NCBI GenBank assembly: GCA_022578965.1 | Contig: MU400564.1 | Location: forward strand, 124,001-188,000 | Length of the DNA stretch: 64,000 nucleotides | Reading direction: 5' to 3' | From: Xylaria sp. FL1777 | Taxonomy: Eukaryota > Ascomycota > Sordariomycetes > Xylariales > Xylariaceae | Shown: one piece after another, positions 23,844 through 36,685 of the stretch | How the letters are laid out: each line of letters opens with the position of its first letter | Position numbering within the stretch: the first letter of the stretch is position 1 | Notes under the pieces: model-generated | The model's database searches: none | Seen by the model: the letters and a program-made list of their open reading frames with translations, nothing else | Told to the model about the DNA's origin: nothing | Program-made: the position numbers and the translations under genes

Positions 23844-24757
23844 ACGGCAAGCTCTTGCGATCTCTTTTCCTTGCAGCATCATTCTTGTATAAGATACAAT
23901 GTGGGACCGAGGCTTCAGGTTCGGCATCGGCACAAAAAAAGGCACACATCGTCTAATTCTTACGATCCTTACGAAATGACAGTTTTATATAATCTTGCAT
24001 ATTTTTCTGGGCGGTGTATACCCGGGAATAAAAGACGGGGATGGGGAAAGTAGCAGTAGTAGTGGTATGAGGAAATACCTCTACGAATTGGACATATGCA
24101 AGAAGAGAGGAATCGGACATCTGTAGTAATAGTTAATACCCATTTGCGAGTACCCGAAGATACAAAAAAATAAAACTTTAGAGCTTGATGTTCATCAACC
24201 CGTTCCCTTTCAATTTACACTCGCCTTGTGCATGGCTTTTAGTAATATTTATTTAGGGTGACACAGCCGTCCCATTACTTGCACATTGTGTAAAGGATAG
24301 CGACAGAAGCCCGAATAGACCAGCAAGACAACGTATGAAAGGGAGCATACAGGCACTATCTCGCATAACTCGCCATCAAGAAAAGGTGTAAGCGGACTGC
24401 GAATGCAACCGCGCTGTGACATAGGGGCAATGTAGCATCTGTCTGTGGACATTCCTGCCTCGAAAGAGAACCGACACATCAAGGTGTGTAGATGGAACTG
24501 ATCTTAATATACACTGACCGACCTATGGCCAAAACGTTTCACAGGAACTCAAGAGGGATAGGATTCAGAATGCGTTATGTTGTATAGGATTTTCTCAATA
24601 CTATCCTTTCATGGAATCCATTATCATGCTTATTACTCGTGGTAAGCCAGGCCGCTTGCTCCTGGAAATCATGAATATACAGTACGCCGATCCTCGCCAT
24701 GAATAAACCAATACAATGCTACACTCCATTCCATTCCCACCAATGTGCATCACCACC
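23844..24757. other. Convergent intergenic region
   Basis: The 3' flanks of the CFEM gene (+) and the myosin gene (-). Nothing further recognised. Confidence 0.5.
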
Positions 24758-27700
24758 TTACAAGAAACCCTTCGTTAGACTCGGCGTGCGCCCAAGGCTA
24801 CTTTTCCGTTGAGGCACTTCGACTCCCGTTCCGCTGAGGCTGACATTGTCGTCTCCCTCGTGCACGCTGAGTCCGTTCCTTATCGAGCTCACCCTCCTCC
24901 CGCCATTCTCCAGTGTGGGAGTGCCAAACCGCACGCTGCCACTGTTCACGCTACCCTTTTCCATCCGCATGTGCTTCCACCCTTCCAACTCGCGTTCCAG
25001 GCGCAATGCCTTCTCTTTCTCCTGCCGTAATTCGCGCTCTGCGCGTCGAGCAGCCAGCTGGTTTGTGCTCTCACTGGCTTGAAGCTCGTCGATCGTCTTG
25101 AGAAGCTTTTCGACCCTGTCTCGCAACCTAGAAACATCATCATTCAGTTGTGTAGCCTGCTTATCCTTGCGCTCGATCTGTGACTGCAGGTCTTTCACAA
25201 CTCGGTCGACATTGCGTACTGATCTCTGGGATTTGGACCGCTCGTCCTCCTGAGTTTCGAGTTGGGTCTCGAGCTGTTGTTGAAAATTATTAGCGCGGCG
25301 TTTTGTGAGCTTGCGAATTAAAGATGAAAGAGGTCTTGTTGGAGGGTGTAATGGTACATTCTCGCTTTGAACTTGGGAGCTGAGGTTTGGAGCTCTACTA
25401 ACCTCCTGGATGCGCTTGTGGAGGAATTTAATGTCCTGGCTACCACTAGAGTAGCCCTTGGTCTCTAGATCGACTAGTCGAACCTGTACCTCACTGAGGC
25501 TCTTCTCCAATGCTGCTTTTTGTTTAGAGAGATCAGCGTTAACTTCGCGCTCTACTGTAATCTCCTTTTGCATTTCTGTCGTTAGAGACTCGGCTCGCCG
25601 CATCTTCTCGACGGCCGCGGCTGCGATGTCTTCCTGCTGAGCAAGGCTAGATTTCAGATCTAGGATCTCCTTGTCGGTGCTGGCTGCATTTCGCAAAGCC
25701 GGGCTTTCGCTCTTTGAAAGATCGTCTAGGCCGGCTTTAGCTTCCTCTAGTCTAGTTTCAATGCTGCGTTTCTCGCGAATGAGTGTGTCACGCTCCGCCG
25801 TCATATCATCGACAGATGTTCGAAGGTTTCTCACTTGTGATAGGAGCGATACTACCTTGCCTTGCGCCTCATTGTGAGCGCTGACAGCCTCGTCCCGAGA
25901 GGCTACGACATCCGCGAGTGTAGTCTCCAGCCGAGACTTCTCCTTCGACCAAGTCGTGCTATTGAGAACTTCATCATCCCATTTGGACCGCAGATCCTCA
26001 AGTTCTTCTCTTAGTCGGGCCATCTCAGCCTGCTTATATAACTTCTCCTCGCGTGCCAGGTCCAGTTCCTTAGTCAAGCCGGCAAACTCAGCCTGGTACT
26101 TCTTGCGCGTCTGTTCCATGCTCAACTCCTTGTCCTCAAGGTCAATAGCCCTCTGGCTCCTGTAGTCTTCGAGCTCGTGTTGCAGACGCTTCTTGGCTTG
26201 GATCGCAGCCTCGAGGTCTGTCGAGATGTCCTCGAGTTTCTCTTCGAGTCGCTGGTTTTGCCGCTGTAGATCTTCCATGCTGCCATCTGACTTGTTTCGC
26301 TGAGACATAATCTCAGCATAGGCTTCTTCAGCTTCCTTGGCTTGAGCCTTTGCGAATTGCTCGGCTCGGTTTGCCTTTAAGACGGCGATCTCAGCTTGCT
26401 CTAGTTTGCTGAAGTACTCGTCGGCACGACTCTTGTATATTTCAAGGCTAGAGGCAACATCTCCCAACTTGGAAGTTTCCGCATCTAGCCGTATCTGCAG
26501 ATCGGCATACTCTTGTAAGAGTTGACTTCGGCTGGCAGCTTCTTGCTCTCTCGCAGCGGTCATTTCTCGTAAATCCGACCTCACGTCACGAAGCTCAACC
26601 TCGACGCTGGCACGATCATGTCGCATCTTCTCAAAGTGTTCTTTCACGTCTGTAAGCTCGGCGATAGCATCGTTGTGGCTATGTAATAGAGATCTTCTAG
26701 AGTCTTCCTGGCTGTTGAGTAACTCTAAGATCTCCTCGTGGGATTTAGTTTGAATGTCTCTCAAGGATAGCTCGCCGCTTCGCATCGATTTCTCCAAGTA
26801 GGATACCTTCTTCGCTGAATCATCAAGCATGTCATGTAGTCGACTGTTCGCTTTCTCTAACTTTTGCATACGACGAACGGAAGGGCTGTCATCCACGTTA
26901 AACTCTCGTGAAATGCTGGAGCGCTCAAGCTGGCTCTGGAGATGTCGATTTTGCATCTGGGTGAGCTGTAGTTGGTTTTGTAGCTCTTCGACCTCAGTCT
27001 TCAGGTCCTGGCGGTTGTTGAAGCTGAGAATGTCAGCAGTCCGGTCAGATCTACCGGAGTCCGGGACTACATCATTCTCATTCCCAAACCGACGTGTTGG
27101 CGTAGACGTATTTGAATAGTGCCTTGTATGAAGCTTAGCACGTCTCTGTGTTGGCGAGCCGTTGAAAGGAGCCTCGTTAGGGTGCATCTCTTCCAACTTC
27201 GGCCGCATCGGAGACTCCCCTGGCCTGTTGCGTGCTTCTGCTAACTGCGCTTCTGCATTGGCTCGAGCAGTGGTTTGAATTCGCAAATTTTGCTGCAGCT
27301 CCTCAATCTTCCTAATCATATCAAAGTTTTTGCTCATGATCTTATCATGGGATTCATCAGTTGGAATTGGAATAGATATTTCTGGGTCTACAGCCTTCAG
27401 GACTCTGAGCATTTGAGCACGAAGCTCATCAATCTCCTTTCCACGAGAATCGAGTGTCGCCTGCATTGTACGAGCCGTTGATTGAGATTGTGTCCTTAAC
27501 TGGCGTTCAGATTCAATGGTCCTATTAGCCTCTGCTAATTGGGCCGTAAAGTTTGAGGAGGCTTTCTCTGCATTGCGATTAGACTTGACCTCACGAGCAA
27601 CTTCGTGATTCAGGTCTTCCAGAGTAAGCTGTAGCTTCTCAACCTTTTTCTCGAAGCCAGCAATGGTCAGCGAAGCATCACCAAGTTGTTTATTAAGTTT

Positions 27701-30700
27701 CGAGTTTAATTCTTCCACTCTAGTCTTCTCGCGCTGAAGACTAACGATTTGTCCTCTTGAAGCCTCGGTAGCTCTAGAGGTAGAGCGAGCGATTTCGAGC
27801 CCCTTTTGTTGCAACTTGTTGAGGAGAGCACGGTTGTCGTTCTCAGAAGCGGCCAGGCGGCCTTTCACGGTAACCAGCTCTCGTTCCAGTCGTTCTTTAG
27901 CCTGATCATTCTTGAGCCCAAACTCGCCCGACTCGATCATGAATTTGTTCATGTCCTCTACTTGGCGATTGAGCTTCTCGCATTCATCTTCGTACCATTT
28001 GAGTCGTTCTTCTGTTGCATCTAGGTCTTTTTGTAACCTAGCTTCTCGCTCACGAGCTATGCGTGTTGCTTGACGATCGGCTGTTTCTTCCGCGTTCAAG
28101 CGCGCCTCTTCAGCCTGAGTCTTTGCGATACGGAGTCGTCGAATCTCGTCACGGGCTTCGTCACGTTCTTTTTCGGCCACGGCACGAGCCTCCATTGTTC
28201 GCCGCATCGCGTCCTGTTGGAGGTAAAGCTCCTTTTCTATAGTGATCTTGGCCTCCTTCAACCGCTCATGCTCTTGTTGTAACTCCTGATATTTGTGTTC
28301 GGCAAGGAGTGCGACGTCGTCTCTCGATTGTCGCTCTCTACTTACATCCGTTTGTATTTTATAGAGTTGATCTTTCAAGTCCTTGATCTGTGATTCTAGC
28401 AGTTCCCTGTTCTGATTCGCTTGCACATCCTCCGAAACTCGAGCTTGAAGAATCTGTTTGGCATCTTCAGCTTCACGTTGCAGTTGAGACTGTTGAGAGC
28501 GCATAGCCTCCATCTCAGCCTGAACCTCTCGCAAGCGCACTGCTGTTTTCTCTTTCTCGGACAGCAAAGCCTTCTTTTGATCTTCAAAGTTCCGCTGGTC
28601 TATTTCAAGTTTTTTGTTGTCGCCTCGTAAGAGAACAAGTTCACTCTCCTTCTTTCTGACAAGGTCTTCATATTCCGTGGAAGTCTTAGATAACTGTGAT
28701 AGTTGCTGCTGAATCTCCCGATTATCGCGCGAGAGAGTTTGTTCGCGCATTTTCAGCGATTGCAGCTCTTTCTGTGTAGCCGCAAGCTTAATGTCCGCGT
28801 CCTGCTCGTTCTTCAGCAGTCTCCCTTCAAGGTCTCGCACCTTCCGATCCTTTAGAGAAAGCTGACTTTGAAGCATCTTGACTTCATCCTCTAAGGCTTT
28901 CTCTTGGATACTTCGGTCCGCTTGCTTTCTCGATAACTCGGCTAGTTCTGCTTCAAGCCTTGTAGACCGGGCATCCAGCTCTGACTTCTCCTCCTCGAGC
29001 CGCGCGATGAGTCCGGCGGCTTGCTCAAGCTGTGATCTATATTGTTCGACATCCTGCTCAGCTTTCTTTTTGGCTTGGAGGAGCGCATCTAGCTGGTCTT
29101 CCAGTTTTTCTTGATCATCCATGGCGCCTTTCAGCTCCTCCTCCAACTCTACTTCCCGGAACTGAAGACGTTTGAAGATTTCTTCCTTGTCAAGTGCTAG
29201 AGCTCGTTCGCTCTCGAGGATCTGCTGCGTCCGCATCAACTCAGTGTGACAATTGCGGCGCTCTTCTTCAAGGCGCATTCTATTCTCAGCATCTTGCCGC
29301 ATCCTCTCGTTGAGTTCCTTGATCTTTTCGTCTCGCCTCTTTACCTCTACGGCCGTACGAGTAGCACCCAGTAATGGCTTCATCTTAACAAGAAGTTGCC
29401 ACCATGGGTTCTCGCAGAGATCAAGGTAGACATTGAAATTGCGTTGAATAACTTGGGTCGCTTCGGTACGATAAAGTCGCTTGAAGGCAATTCGACGTTG
29501 AATATAGCCGCGAGCAACGGATTGAAATTGAGACACTATCTCACTAATCAAAGCGTCGCGTTGCTCTTCTAATTCAGCAAGAACACCAGCTCGGAAAAAG
29601 ACTTTAGTAAGGCCGACACGAAAAAGGGACTTGTCAATCCCAAGCTTGTCAAGCATCAACGATGCCGCCGCCTGCCCATCAAGGTAGCCCTTTGGTACAT
29701 CTTTACAAAGCACCTCATATCGCTGTCGGAATTCATTGAATGATAGTCGGTTTGGAAATCCAGTTCGAGCGATTCTTATTCCCTCGAGGACACCGTTACA
29801 CCTTAGTTGATCTAAAACGAGTGGTGCATGGAATTGTTTTGGTCGCTTCTTGTGATTTGGAAGAATGCATCGGACAAAATGTGGATGAGTTGAATGGAGT
29901 TGCGTCATGAGACTAGACAACTGCTCCTTGTGCCTTTGCGCAACTGTGCGAAAGAGTCCCTTCTTCACCCGACTTCGAGTACTTCCATTATCCCCATCGG
30001 TGTCGGCACAGTCAGCGAACAAATTGGCAATGTGCTTATCTGTGGATGCGGCAAGCAGGCGTGTGATATTGTCATTCAAAGGGTCCTTGTTCTTTTCCAA
30101 CCAGCCTTCAGTGGAATATTCAACTTCCGCGGCGTAATGAGTGAGGATGAAACCATGACGAGGGCCAGGTCGAGAAGGCCGATACTTCGGAGATTTCTTG
30201 TCCCATAGTGAGTTTAATTTCTCCGTGAAGGACCTGTCGGTAGCTTTTGGCATAACGCTGTCTTCATCCAAACATGAGAATATACCGATTGGATTAGACA
30301 ACTCAATCAAATCGATTGTGGGCTGAAGATCTCGACCGAAGTCGATGAATTTCCATTCGATTTGCTCCCGTGCGTATTCCTCTTGTTCCAGAACAAACAT
30401 ATGGTGGTTGAAGAACTGTTGTAGCTTCTCATTCGTATAGTTGATGCATAGCTGCTCAAAGCTATTCTCCTCAAATATTTCAAACCCAGCGATGTCGAGT
30501 ACGCCGATAAAGTGGGAATCATCAAGATTCAGTCCGTTTCGGTCAAGTTGGCGATTGATCCTGGTGACGAGATCCCCAAAACCGCGCTCATAGATACCTT
30601 TCGAAAGTGCGTCAATCCCCAGGCGCACCTGTTCAGGAGTCTGCACTTTTTCCACCCATTCTCGGCCCGCCTTCACTTTTGGGTGTAGGAGACCTTGGAG

Positions 30701-32217
30701 GAACGGTTCCAGAGGTATACCTAGCAACGTACAGACGCGAGCAGCGACTTCTTTGGCTTCTGGAGCCAAACGAGCCTGGTCAGCCATGCGGCTCTCCTTG
30801 ACGACCGAGACATTTCCTAGGTGGAGCACTGCGGCCACAGTGCGCAGAATGGCATCCTGATCCTTGTCAGAGAATCCCATGACATGGAAAGCCTCTAACA
30901 ACGAATTCCACTCATCGATATCCGAAACGCCGACGATGGTATCGTGGCCGTCGCGAGTGTAGACAAAATCGCCAATGCCAAGTCCGTTAAGTATAAATTC
31001 CCGCCGCATTCGATCATCCGCGCCGGCTAGCAGCTGGTAAAAGATATGGTAGTTGCGCTCCTGAGGGTTGATCCGCACGACCCTAGATTTTTCCAATAGG
31101 TACCAGTCTATGAAGGCACCGGCTATAGATCCGCTCGGTGTGAATTCAATACGAATAAACTTACCGAATCGCGAAGAGTTGTTATTTCGAACAGTCTGAG
31201 CATTGCCAAATGCTTCCAAAATTGGGTTGGCACGTAAGATCTGCTGCGAAAGGTTTGAACGCTGTCCTCTGCTCTTGGCCGGGGATTCGGCGTGAGCCAC
31301 GGCAGCGAGGTACTGTATGACTTTCTTTGTGTTTTCTGTCTTGCCAGCGCCAGATTCTCCAGTAACCAGTATGCTCTGGTTCTCGCCCTCGTTAACGAGA
31401 TTGCGGAATGCTTCGTCGGCCATGGCGAAGATGTGTGGTTTCGTATCTTCTCTGCTTTGGCCCTTGTACATGTTGATATACTCGTGGGTGTAGATGGGCA
31501 AGGGGCAGTAGGGATTAACGGTGACCAGAAAGAGGCCGGAGTAGGTATAGATGAGGTCCGCATGATATCGCATGTGAAGGTTGTGGACGACGGAGGCCTC
31601 GTTGAGATGTGTCAACTCGGCCATGTCGTTTGCTTTGTCGAACTTGGCGGGGTTGACTTTATCTACGCTTTCGCTATCGACCTCACGTTGCTGGCCAGGA
31701 AGGTTAGCATAGAGCGGCGACTCTCCGTCTTCGGGCGGTATGTACTCACACTACCATCGTCGCATTGTACAAGAAGTCTGCCACCTCCCAGCTCTTCCAC
31801 GACCCAGCCCTTCACGAAAGCGGCTTGCGGATCCCTAAGCCAAACATATCTCTTCCCTGAAAAGTCATTCTCGCCCTCGATGCCCCTTACGACATCTATG
31901 CTCCTCCTCAGATCCTCGGTCTTGATGAAGGAGGGCGCAAATGTGGTTGAGCCCGGGAGATTGCTCCTAGAATCGGCGCGCTGCTGTCGCGGCGCATGCC
32001 CGTTCACAGGTGGCGCCACGGCGGCGGCCAGTGCCGTGTGCGACTGTGTGCGGTTGTGCGAGGACGAGGACGAGGAAGGTGGCGTTGCCGTGGCCGTGCT
32101 CGAGAACGAGGGCTGGGAAGGAAACAGAGCGGACTTGGGCCGACCCGGAGCGTTGTTGGACCCAGGCGATGGCGATGGCGAGCCCATGCGGGCGAATGGA
32201 TTGTTGCGTACCGACAT
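24758..32217 (-). CDS. Class II myosin heavy chain (conventional myosin)
   Basis: Actin-based motor of the contractile ring that drives septum formation. Three exons, 32217..31750, 31690..25403 and 25273..24758, give 2,423 aa. The first intron (59 nt) restores CDDGS-QREVD. The second (25402..25274, 129 nt) restores RIQE-LETQLETQEDE and is itself a stop-free multiple of three. The first 156 residues hold a disordered Ser/Pro-rich leader and the SH3-like N-domain (VWLRDPQAAFVKGWV). The motor domain follows, with P-loop GESGAGKT near 267-274, switch regions NNNSSRFGKFI and DIAGFEIFEENSFEQLCINY, and the actin-binding HFVRCILPN. The IQ region (FQSVARGYIQRRIAFKRLY) and NPWWQLLVKMKPLL come next. Then follows a very long heptad coiled coil and a basic, Ser-rich tail. 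All motor motifs look intact. Confidence 0.95.
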
Positions 32218-32887
32218 GATGGGGGCACCAGAAGCCGATGCTGCACTCGAGCTACTCAAGGGCAACGGCGTATGGCGCTCATTAATGGATGCTGGGCGAG
32301 TGCAAGTTGGTGTTGACGCTGTATCGTTCTGCTGATGTGGTTATCGACGGATGTAATGCCATCACGAAACGCGCAGCGCGCGTGCAGCAACCAAGGATAC
32401 CAAGTATAAAATGACAGCAAACGACAATTAACGAAATAGAGTCTTCATTAATTGTCCCGTTGGTAGCAAATTGCTAAAAGGAAGTGCGCGCCTCTAAGCA
32501 GTTGTGAGATGAGACAAGAGGTTGATAGGTGTGTATGTAGTGTAGTGTTCAGCTGAAGAACGTTGTTGATACTGGCCTGGTCCCAGGGCATTGGCACATA
32601 GCAACGGGTGGAAAAGTAAACATTTGATGCTTGGCACACCTCATTAGTGCCCTTTTGTGGGGCTCTGACCTGCCTTAGCGGGTGGGTAGGTACCTAGTAG
32701 GGTACCTAAGTATTGTACAATTAGGTATACTAAATACAGTACCATAGCAGCTACCCCACACTGTACCCACATCTTGATGCAGAAAGTACCCAAGGTTAAA
32801 CAATATGGATTCATTATTCGTGTGGCATTGTTGGCCATTATTGGAACTAATACCTAATCAAGCTCTTCTTCTACATATGTTATTATC

Positions 32888-33046
32888 TTAATGGACACCG
32901 GCGGCCACCGGTGACATGGCGGACCCCCACCCCCATTGTCTTAAGCCAGGAGGCAGAACATTGTCCCACCGAATTCGGTCGATAGCGCGACTGGCGATAT
33001 AGATTAACCCATGTTTGTTCCACTTGTAGGAGACGTTTCCCAGAGT
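32888..33046 (-). pseudogene. Exon-like remnant, 52 codons
   Basis: A stop-free frame directly follows an acceptor-like TTTGCAG. It encodes protein-like sequence (YKWNKHGLIYIASRAIDRI, then RWDNVLPPGLRQWGWG) and ends at TAA 32890..32888. No upstream exon or ATG could be found in the AT-rich DNA before it. I do not recognise the family. It may be the last exon of a decayed gene or chance. Confidence 0.3.
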
Positions 33047-33839
33047 CTGCAAATTGAATAATAGTTGTTAAAAATCTTTTTAAAGAGTAGATTTGGCTTT
33101 AGAATATCAAGCCCTGCCCCAAGTTTAAATTGAAGCTAGTTGTTTTCCACAAGTAGCTTATTATATCCCTGTCTTACGACCATTCACAGTATTATTATTA
33201 TTGGAGTGATCGTTGAAGGATGCAACTTAGAATACAAAACTATACACTTATATCAACATATCCTAAGTTGAGTCTAAGAGTCTAATTCAAGGTGGTAGCT
33301 AGGCTTGTGCTAACACACAGTATACCTAGATCCACTCATTTATGTAGTATAAGAGGTCTACTCGATGACACAATACCACCGGCCTCTCTCAGTCATAATG
33401 AAGTCCACATTCTTTAGGTAAGATAGCTATAAGGGAATTTATAAAAGCAAAGCTAGCTTCAATTGTATTTTGTTTTAACGAATGCCTCTAAACTAAGTAA
33501 TGAAGGTTCTAAGTGTAGTGTTCGCAATCCGTCTATAGCCGGTGCCCGGTGCTTAATGTTCGCGTCAATTTAGCAAACCCAATCTCTTCCCGTAATGCAT
33601 CATGTGTTTGTTCCCTTATCCCTTAAGCCTACCCTACACTTCGCTACTTTTCATATAACGACGCCTAGTCGCTAGGCACGTCCATTGGGAAATGAAAGAA
33701 GAAAATAGATATAAGACCGTGAAGCCACCCTCTTAACAGCGTTCCTATAGGGGTAAGTATTTGACTCGTAATCTATGAGATACTCTAGGGAATATATATT
33801 TTTCGTTGGGTGGGGGTCGTACATGATTTATTCCTTTTA

Positions 33840-34052
33840 TCACCTTTGCAGTTGTCCGTAGCGCCCACTTTGTCGATGGGCCTTTCGGCAACCTGGACAA
33901 TATTCGTCGGCATATTTTGTCCGTGCATAAAAGGTAAACATCCCAGGACAATCATCATCGGGTTCGCAGCTAGTAGTCGCTTGTGGGTAAGGTCTAGTTC
34001 GACTATGGCGGCATAGAGTATAAAATGTTGTTTTTTTTCCGTCAACGCACAT
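33840..34052 (-). CDS. Possible small Cys-rich protein, 70 aa
   Basis: An ATG-started frame (34052) ending at TGA. The sequence has the order LCRH, then C-x5-C, then C-x2-C (TLCRHSRTRP, TSCEPDDDC, EYCPGC) and ends RYGQLQR. The pattern resembles the N-terminal region of the unknown Cys-rich protein at 11577-13130 (CLCRH, later CRAC). No signal peptide is seen. The surrounding DNA is AT-rich, so this may be a relic of a larger gene; the frame could also splice at GTGATA after codon 69. Confidence 0.35.
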   Translation of the reverse strand: MCVDGKKTTFYTLCRHSRTRPYPQATTSCEPDDDCPGMFTFYARTKYADEYCPGCRKAHRQSGRYGQLQR

Positions 34053-34385
34053 GTTGAACTACCTATAAGGCTTGGAGTTCTTAAGATATTATGACTTGAG
34101 AATGTGAGCTGCTAGGTCAACTGGTAATATGTTGAGGTATGATGACTCGTGAAAGTGTTGCTGGTGGTTTTTTCACCTGGTGACCCTCGGGAAATTAGGA
34201 TCCTTATATACATGGCTTGCCTCGTCTTGAGATTTATCTTTTACTTCGTCAACGCAAATATCTCGGTTTTATTTACCATATTGAATCAAAATATGGCTGT
34301 GTGGTCTACTCATCCCTTGATAAAAAGCATGTGACGGTTCAAACATCCCTCTGTCCTACCAAGTCTAAGCCAGCAGTCCTGGTAC

Positions 34386-34523
34386 TTTTTTTTTTTTTTT
34401 AAAAAAAAATTGGTAGCATAGTCTCCTATCGTATCAACAGACACCAGCGTGAGGCCAACAAACGCTTATGAACTGAGGCAACGTGAGGTCTCGGGTTAAA
34501 AGTTGGCCTATTCCGTGCTACCA
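34386..34523. repeat. T15/A9 tract followed by an 8-bp inverted-repeat pair
   Basis: Fifteen T (34386-34400) and nine A (34401-34409) are followed by TGGTAGCA (34411-34418), matched in inverse by TGCTACCA (34516-34523). The 7-bp GGTAGCA/TGCTACC arms recall a tRNA acceptor stem, but I could not find a proper T-arm between them. Confidence 0.5.
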
Positions 34524-36572
34524 TTACTCGATAACAATCCACTCGCTACTAACAAACATTATGTTTGCCAAGAACCAACATCTGATAATTCAGCAAGTGT
34601 AAATCAAGAATAGTGACAGTTATAGCTAACAACTAGGTAAGCTATGACAGAACAATAAAGACAAGTGGATATACACTATAGAAGTCTTGTAAATTCTTAT
34701 ATAAGAATAGGCAAAGCCTATGAACAAAAGCAGGTAGGAAGTGCGACCGAGTAGGTCTACTATGCAAATGTTGCTCCTAAAACCGGTCATTGAACACCTA
34801 GTCAAAATGATATAAAGACTTATTACAGTTAACTTCAGATTCCTTTTCATTTGATTCAGAGAGGCATAATTGAATGGTTTATGAATTATATTAGGAAGTG
34901 TAGTTTCCTTGTAAGTACCTGTTATTGTAGCTTACTTATGTAATTCTGTCACGTTGGAGTGGATACCGGCTCGGAGCCCGATGAGCCTATATATATTACG
35001 ATCTTTTCATTTGTTTTACACTAGCTAGCTCTTAGAACTTAGATCTTCTAGAGACTGTTCCCATGAGCGCTTCTGGAGAGTGCACTGGTCAACTTCCATA
35101 TGACTAAGCGTTTACACACCTAAACGCGACAAATTCACTCCATCAATTATGGCTTCGGTGAGTGTATCAAACGCAAAAACAATTACCTACTTCTTGGCAC
35201 GAAATGAGTTTCTCTAATACCACAAAAACTATTATATTTGAATTAAATTAATATGTTTACCAAGCAGGCATCCGCAATAAAAGAGGGCTTTTATTTGGGC
35301 TGTGTTATTACTATTAATGAGAATTAACTTGGTATAAAAGAGTAGAATACATATAGACCCTTTTATAAACTAGCTTATAATACAAGTCACTTTAATCAAA
35401 TATAAAAGCTCAATCAATCAATAAAATTCCCTTACATGACTAGCTCTCATTTGGCAGATACCGAACTTCATGTCTATTCATGTATTAATTTAAGGAATTG
35501 TAACTTATGATACCATCTTTGCTGGCGGATCTCTTGTTAGTAATCTAACTACAGGTACGATGAGAAAATTATATCACTCTCGAGTGCCATTACGAGTATG
35601 ATACTGAGTTTCGTATGAAATTACTCATATAAAATTTTGTTCCTTTCTCTAGTTCTAACTTTTTAGTATCTATCTGCGTATGAAAACTTAGCTTTGAATT
35701 CCAAGGCAACTTTCCTAGTATTTTTTTAAGTAGGGCGTGAAAGCGACTAAGCTTTTACAGGAAAGAGGTGCCTTTGAAATATACTCGAAATTATAGGTTT
35801 GGAAGCTGGTGATAGATATCCTGCAAATTCAAATAGCCGTGAAAGTGACATGCACTGTATATAAACGGATAAGTCCATGGGCACACGGAAGGCATCCTTC
35901 AACCTATTGAAGTATAGTTATCATAGAGAACACAATCAATATATTAATCAAGTAAATTATTATACACATGTATGTGGTCATCCCTATCCGGCGCCGTGTT
36001 CTTAGCAAAAGCGGAGAACGAACTGGAAACTCGGGTTCACAGATAACCTGAACTATAGCCGCACTAATCAGCTTTCCGGATAAAGAGAACTCTAGCCGGC
36101 CCAACCAGACTTCATAACTATGGACTCAGGAAGTCCAAACCATTTACTTGTTTAGCTGTAGAGTTCTGGCTTCGGCCCTGGAAGAGGTTACTGGCCCTGT
36201 ATCCTAGCTTATCACGTTTTGCGAAAGCTGTCCGGGGCTGGTGGGTTATAAGCATACCTAGCTGTAGTTGTCTAATGTCCTCCTTGATGAAGGTAGTGTA
36301 ATGAGGTTTGAATTTCCCAGTTCCCTGTTCCCAGTTCCCTAGACTCGTGGTTTTACGTGGTGACACATCCCGACTTTATGGGCTATTCTCGGGGTAGCTG
36401 TTGGCGATCCGGAGCGACTCTCTTCGGCATGATACTACTACGGCCGGTGATGAATGTGGGGGCTTCGGGTTTTTGGATTCCGTCTTAGTGTGACGGAAGC
36501 TGGCCTCCGATAAACGAAGTTAACGGCTGTTTCAATTGTGATTTTGAGTTGGAAGACGCTGCTTTTTGGACA

Positions 36573-36579
36573 TATAAAA
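36573..36579 (+). promoter_or_regulatory. Putative TATA box of the GH62 gene
   Basis: TATAAAA lies about 107 bp upstream of the GH62 start codon, a usual spacing for a fungal core promoter with a short leader. Confidence 0.5.
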
Positions 36580-36685
36580 ACTTGGGGGACCACTGATTTG
36601 ACTCGTTGTTTACGATCTTCTGATCCCTAACCTTGAAACTTTTTTTTACTATAAAAAAACTCTCTGTACGCCAGATACAAACTCA

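Larger units (their letters stand above)
32218..36685. other. AT-rich, gene-poor interval upstream of GH62
   Basis: About 4.5 kb. The first few hundred bases are the myosin promoter. From about 33060 to 36550 the DNA is visibly AT-rich with stops in all frames, as expected for decayed or repeat-induced-point-mutated DNA, although I have not measured dinucleotide biases. Three local features stand out and are listed separately: a coding-like remnant (32888-33046), a small Cys-rich frame (33840-34052) and a poly-T/poly-A tract with an inverted repeat (34386-34523). Confidence 0.5.

Noticed and set aside
31292..32335. 347-codon frame on the plus strand over the myosin motor start
   Set aside because: Lies opposite the P-loop and N-domain exons and spans a myosin intron; composition is a mirror of the coding strand with no domain.
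34411..34523. tRNA gene suggested by GGTAGCA/TGCTACC stem
   Set aside because: No T-arm directly before the 3' strand of the stem and the interior is too long and unpaired.
36118..36366. 82-codon minus-strand frame before GH62
   Set aside because: Begins with GTG and shows no family resemblance; at most a relic.
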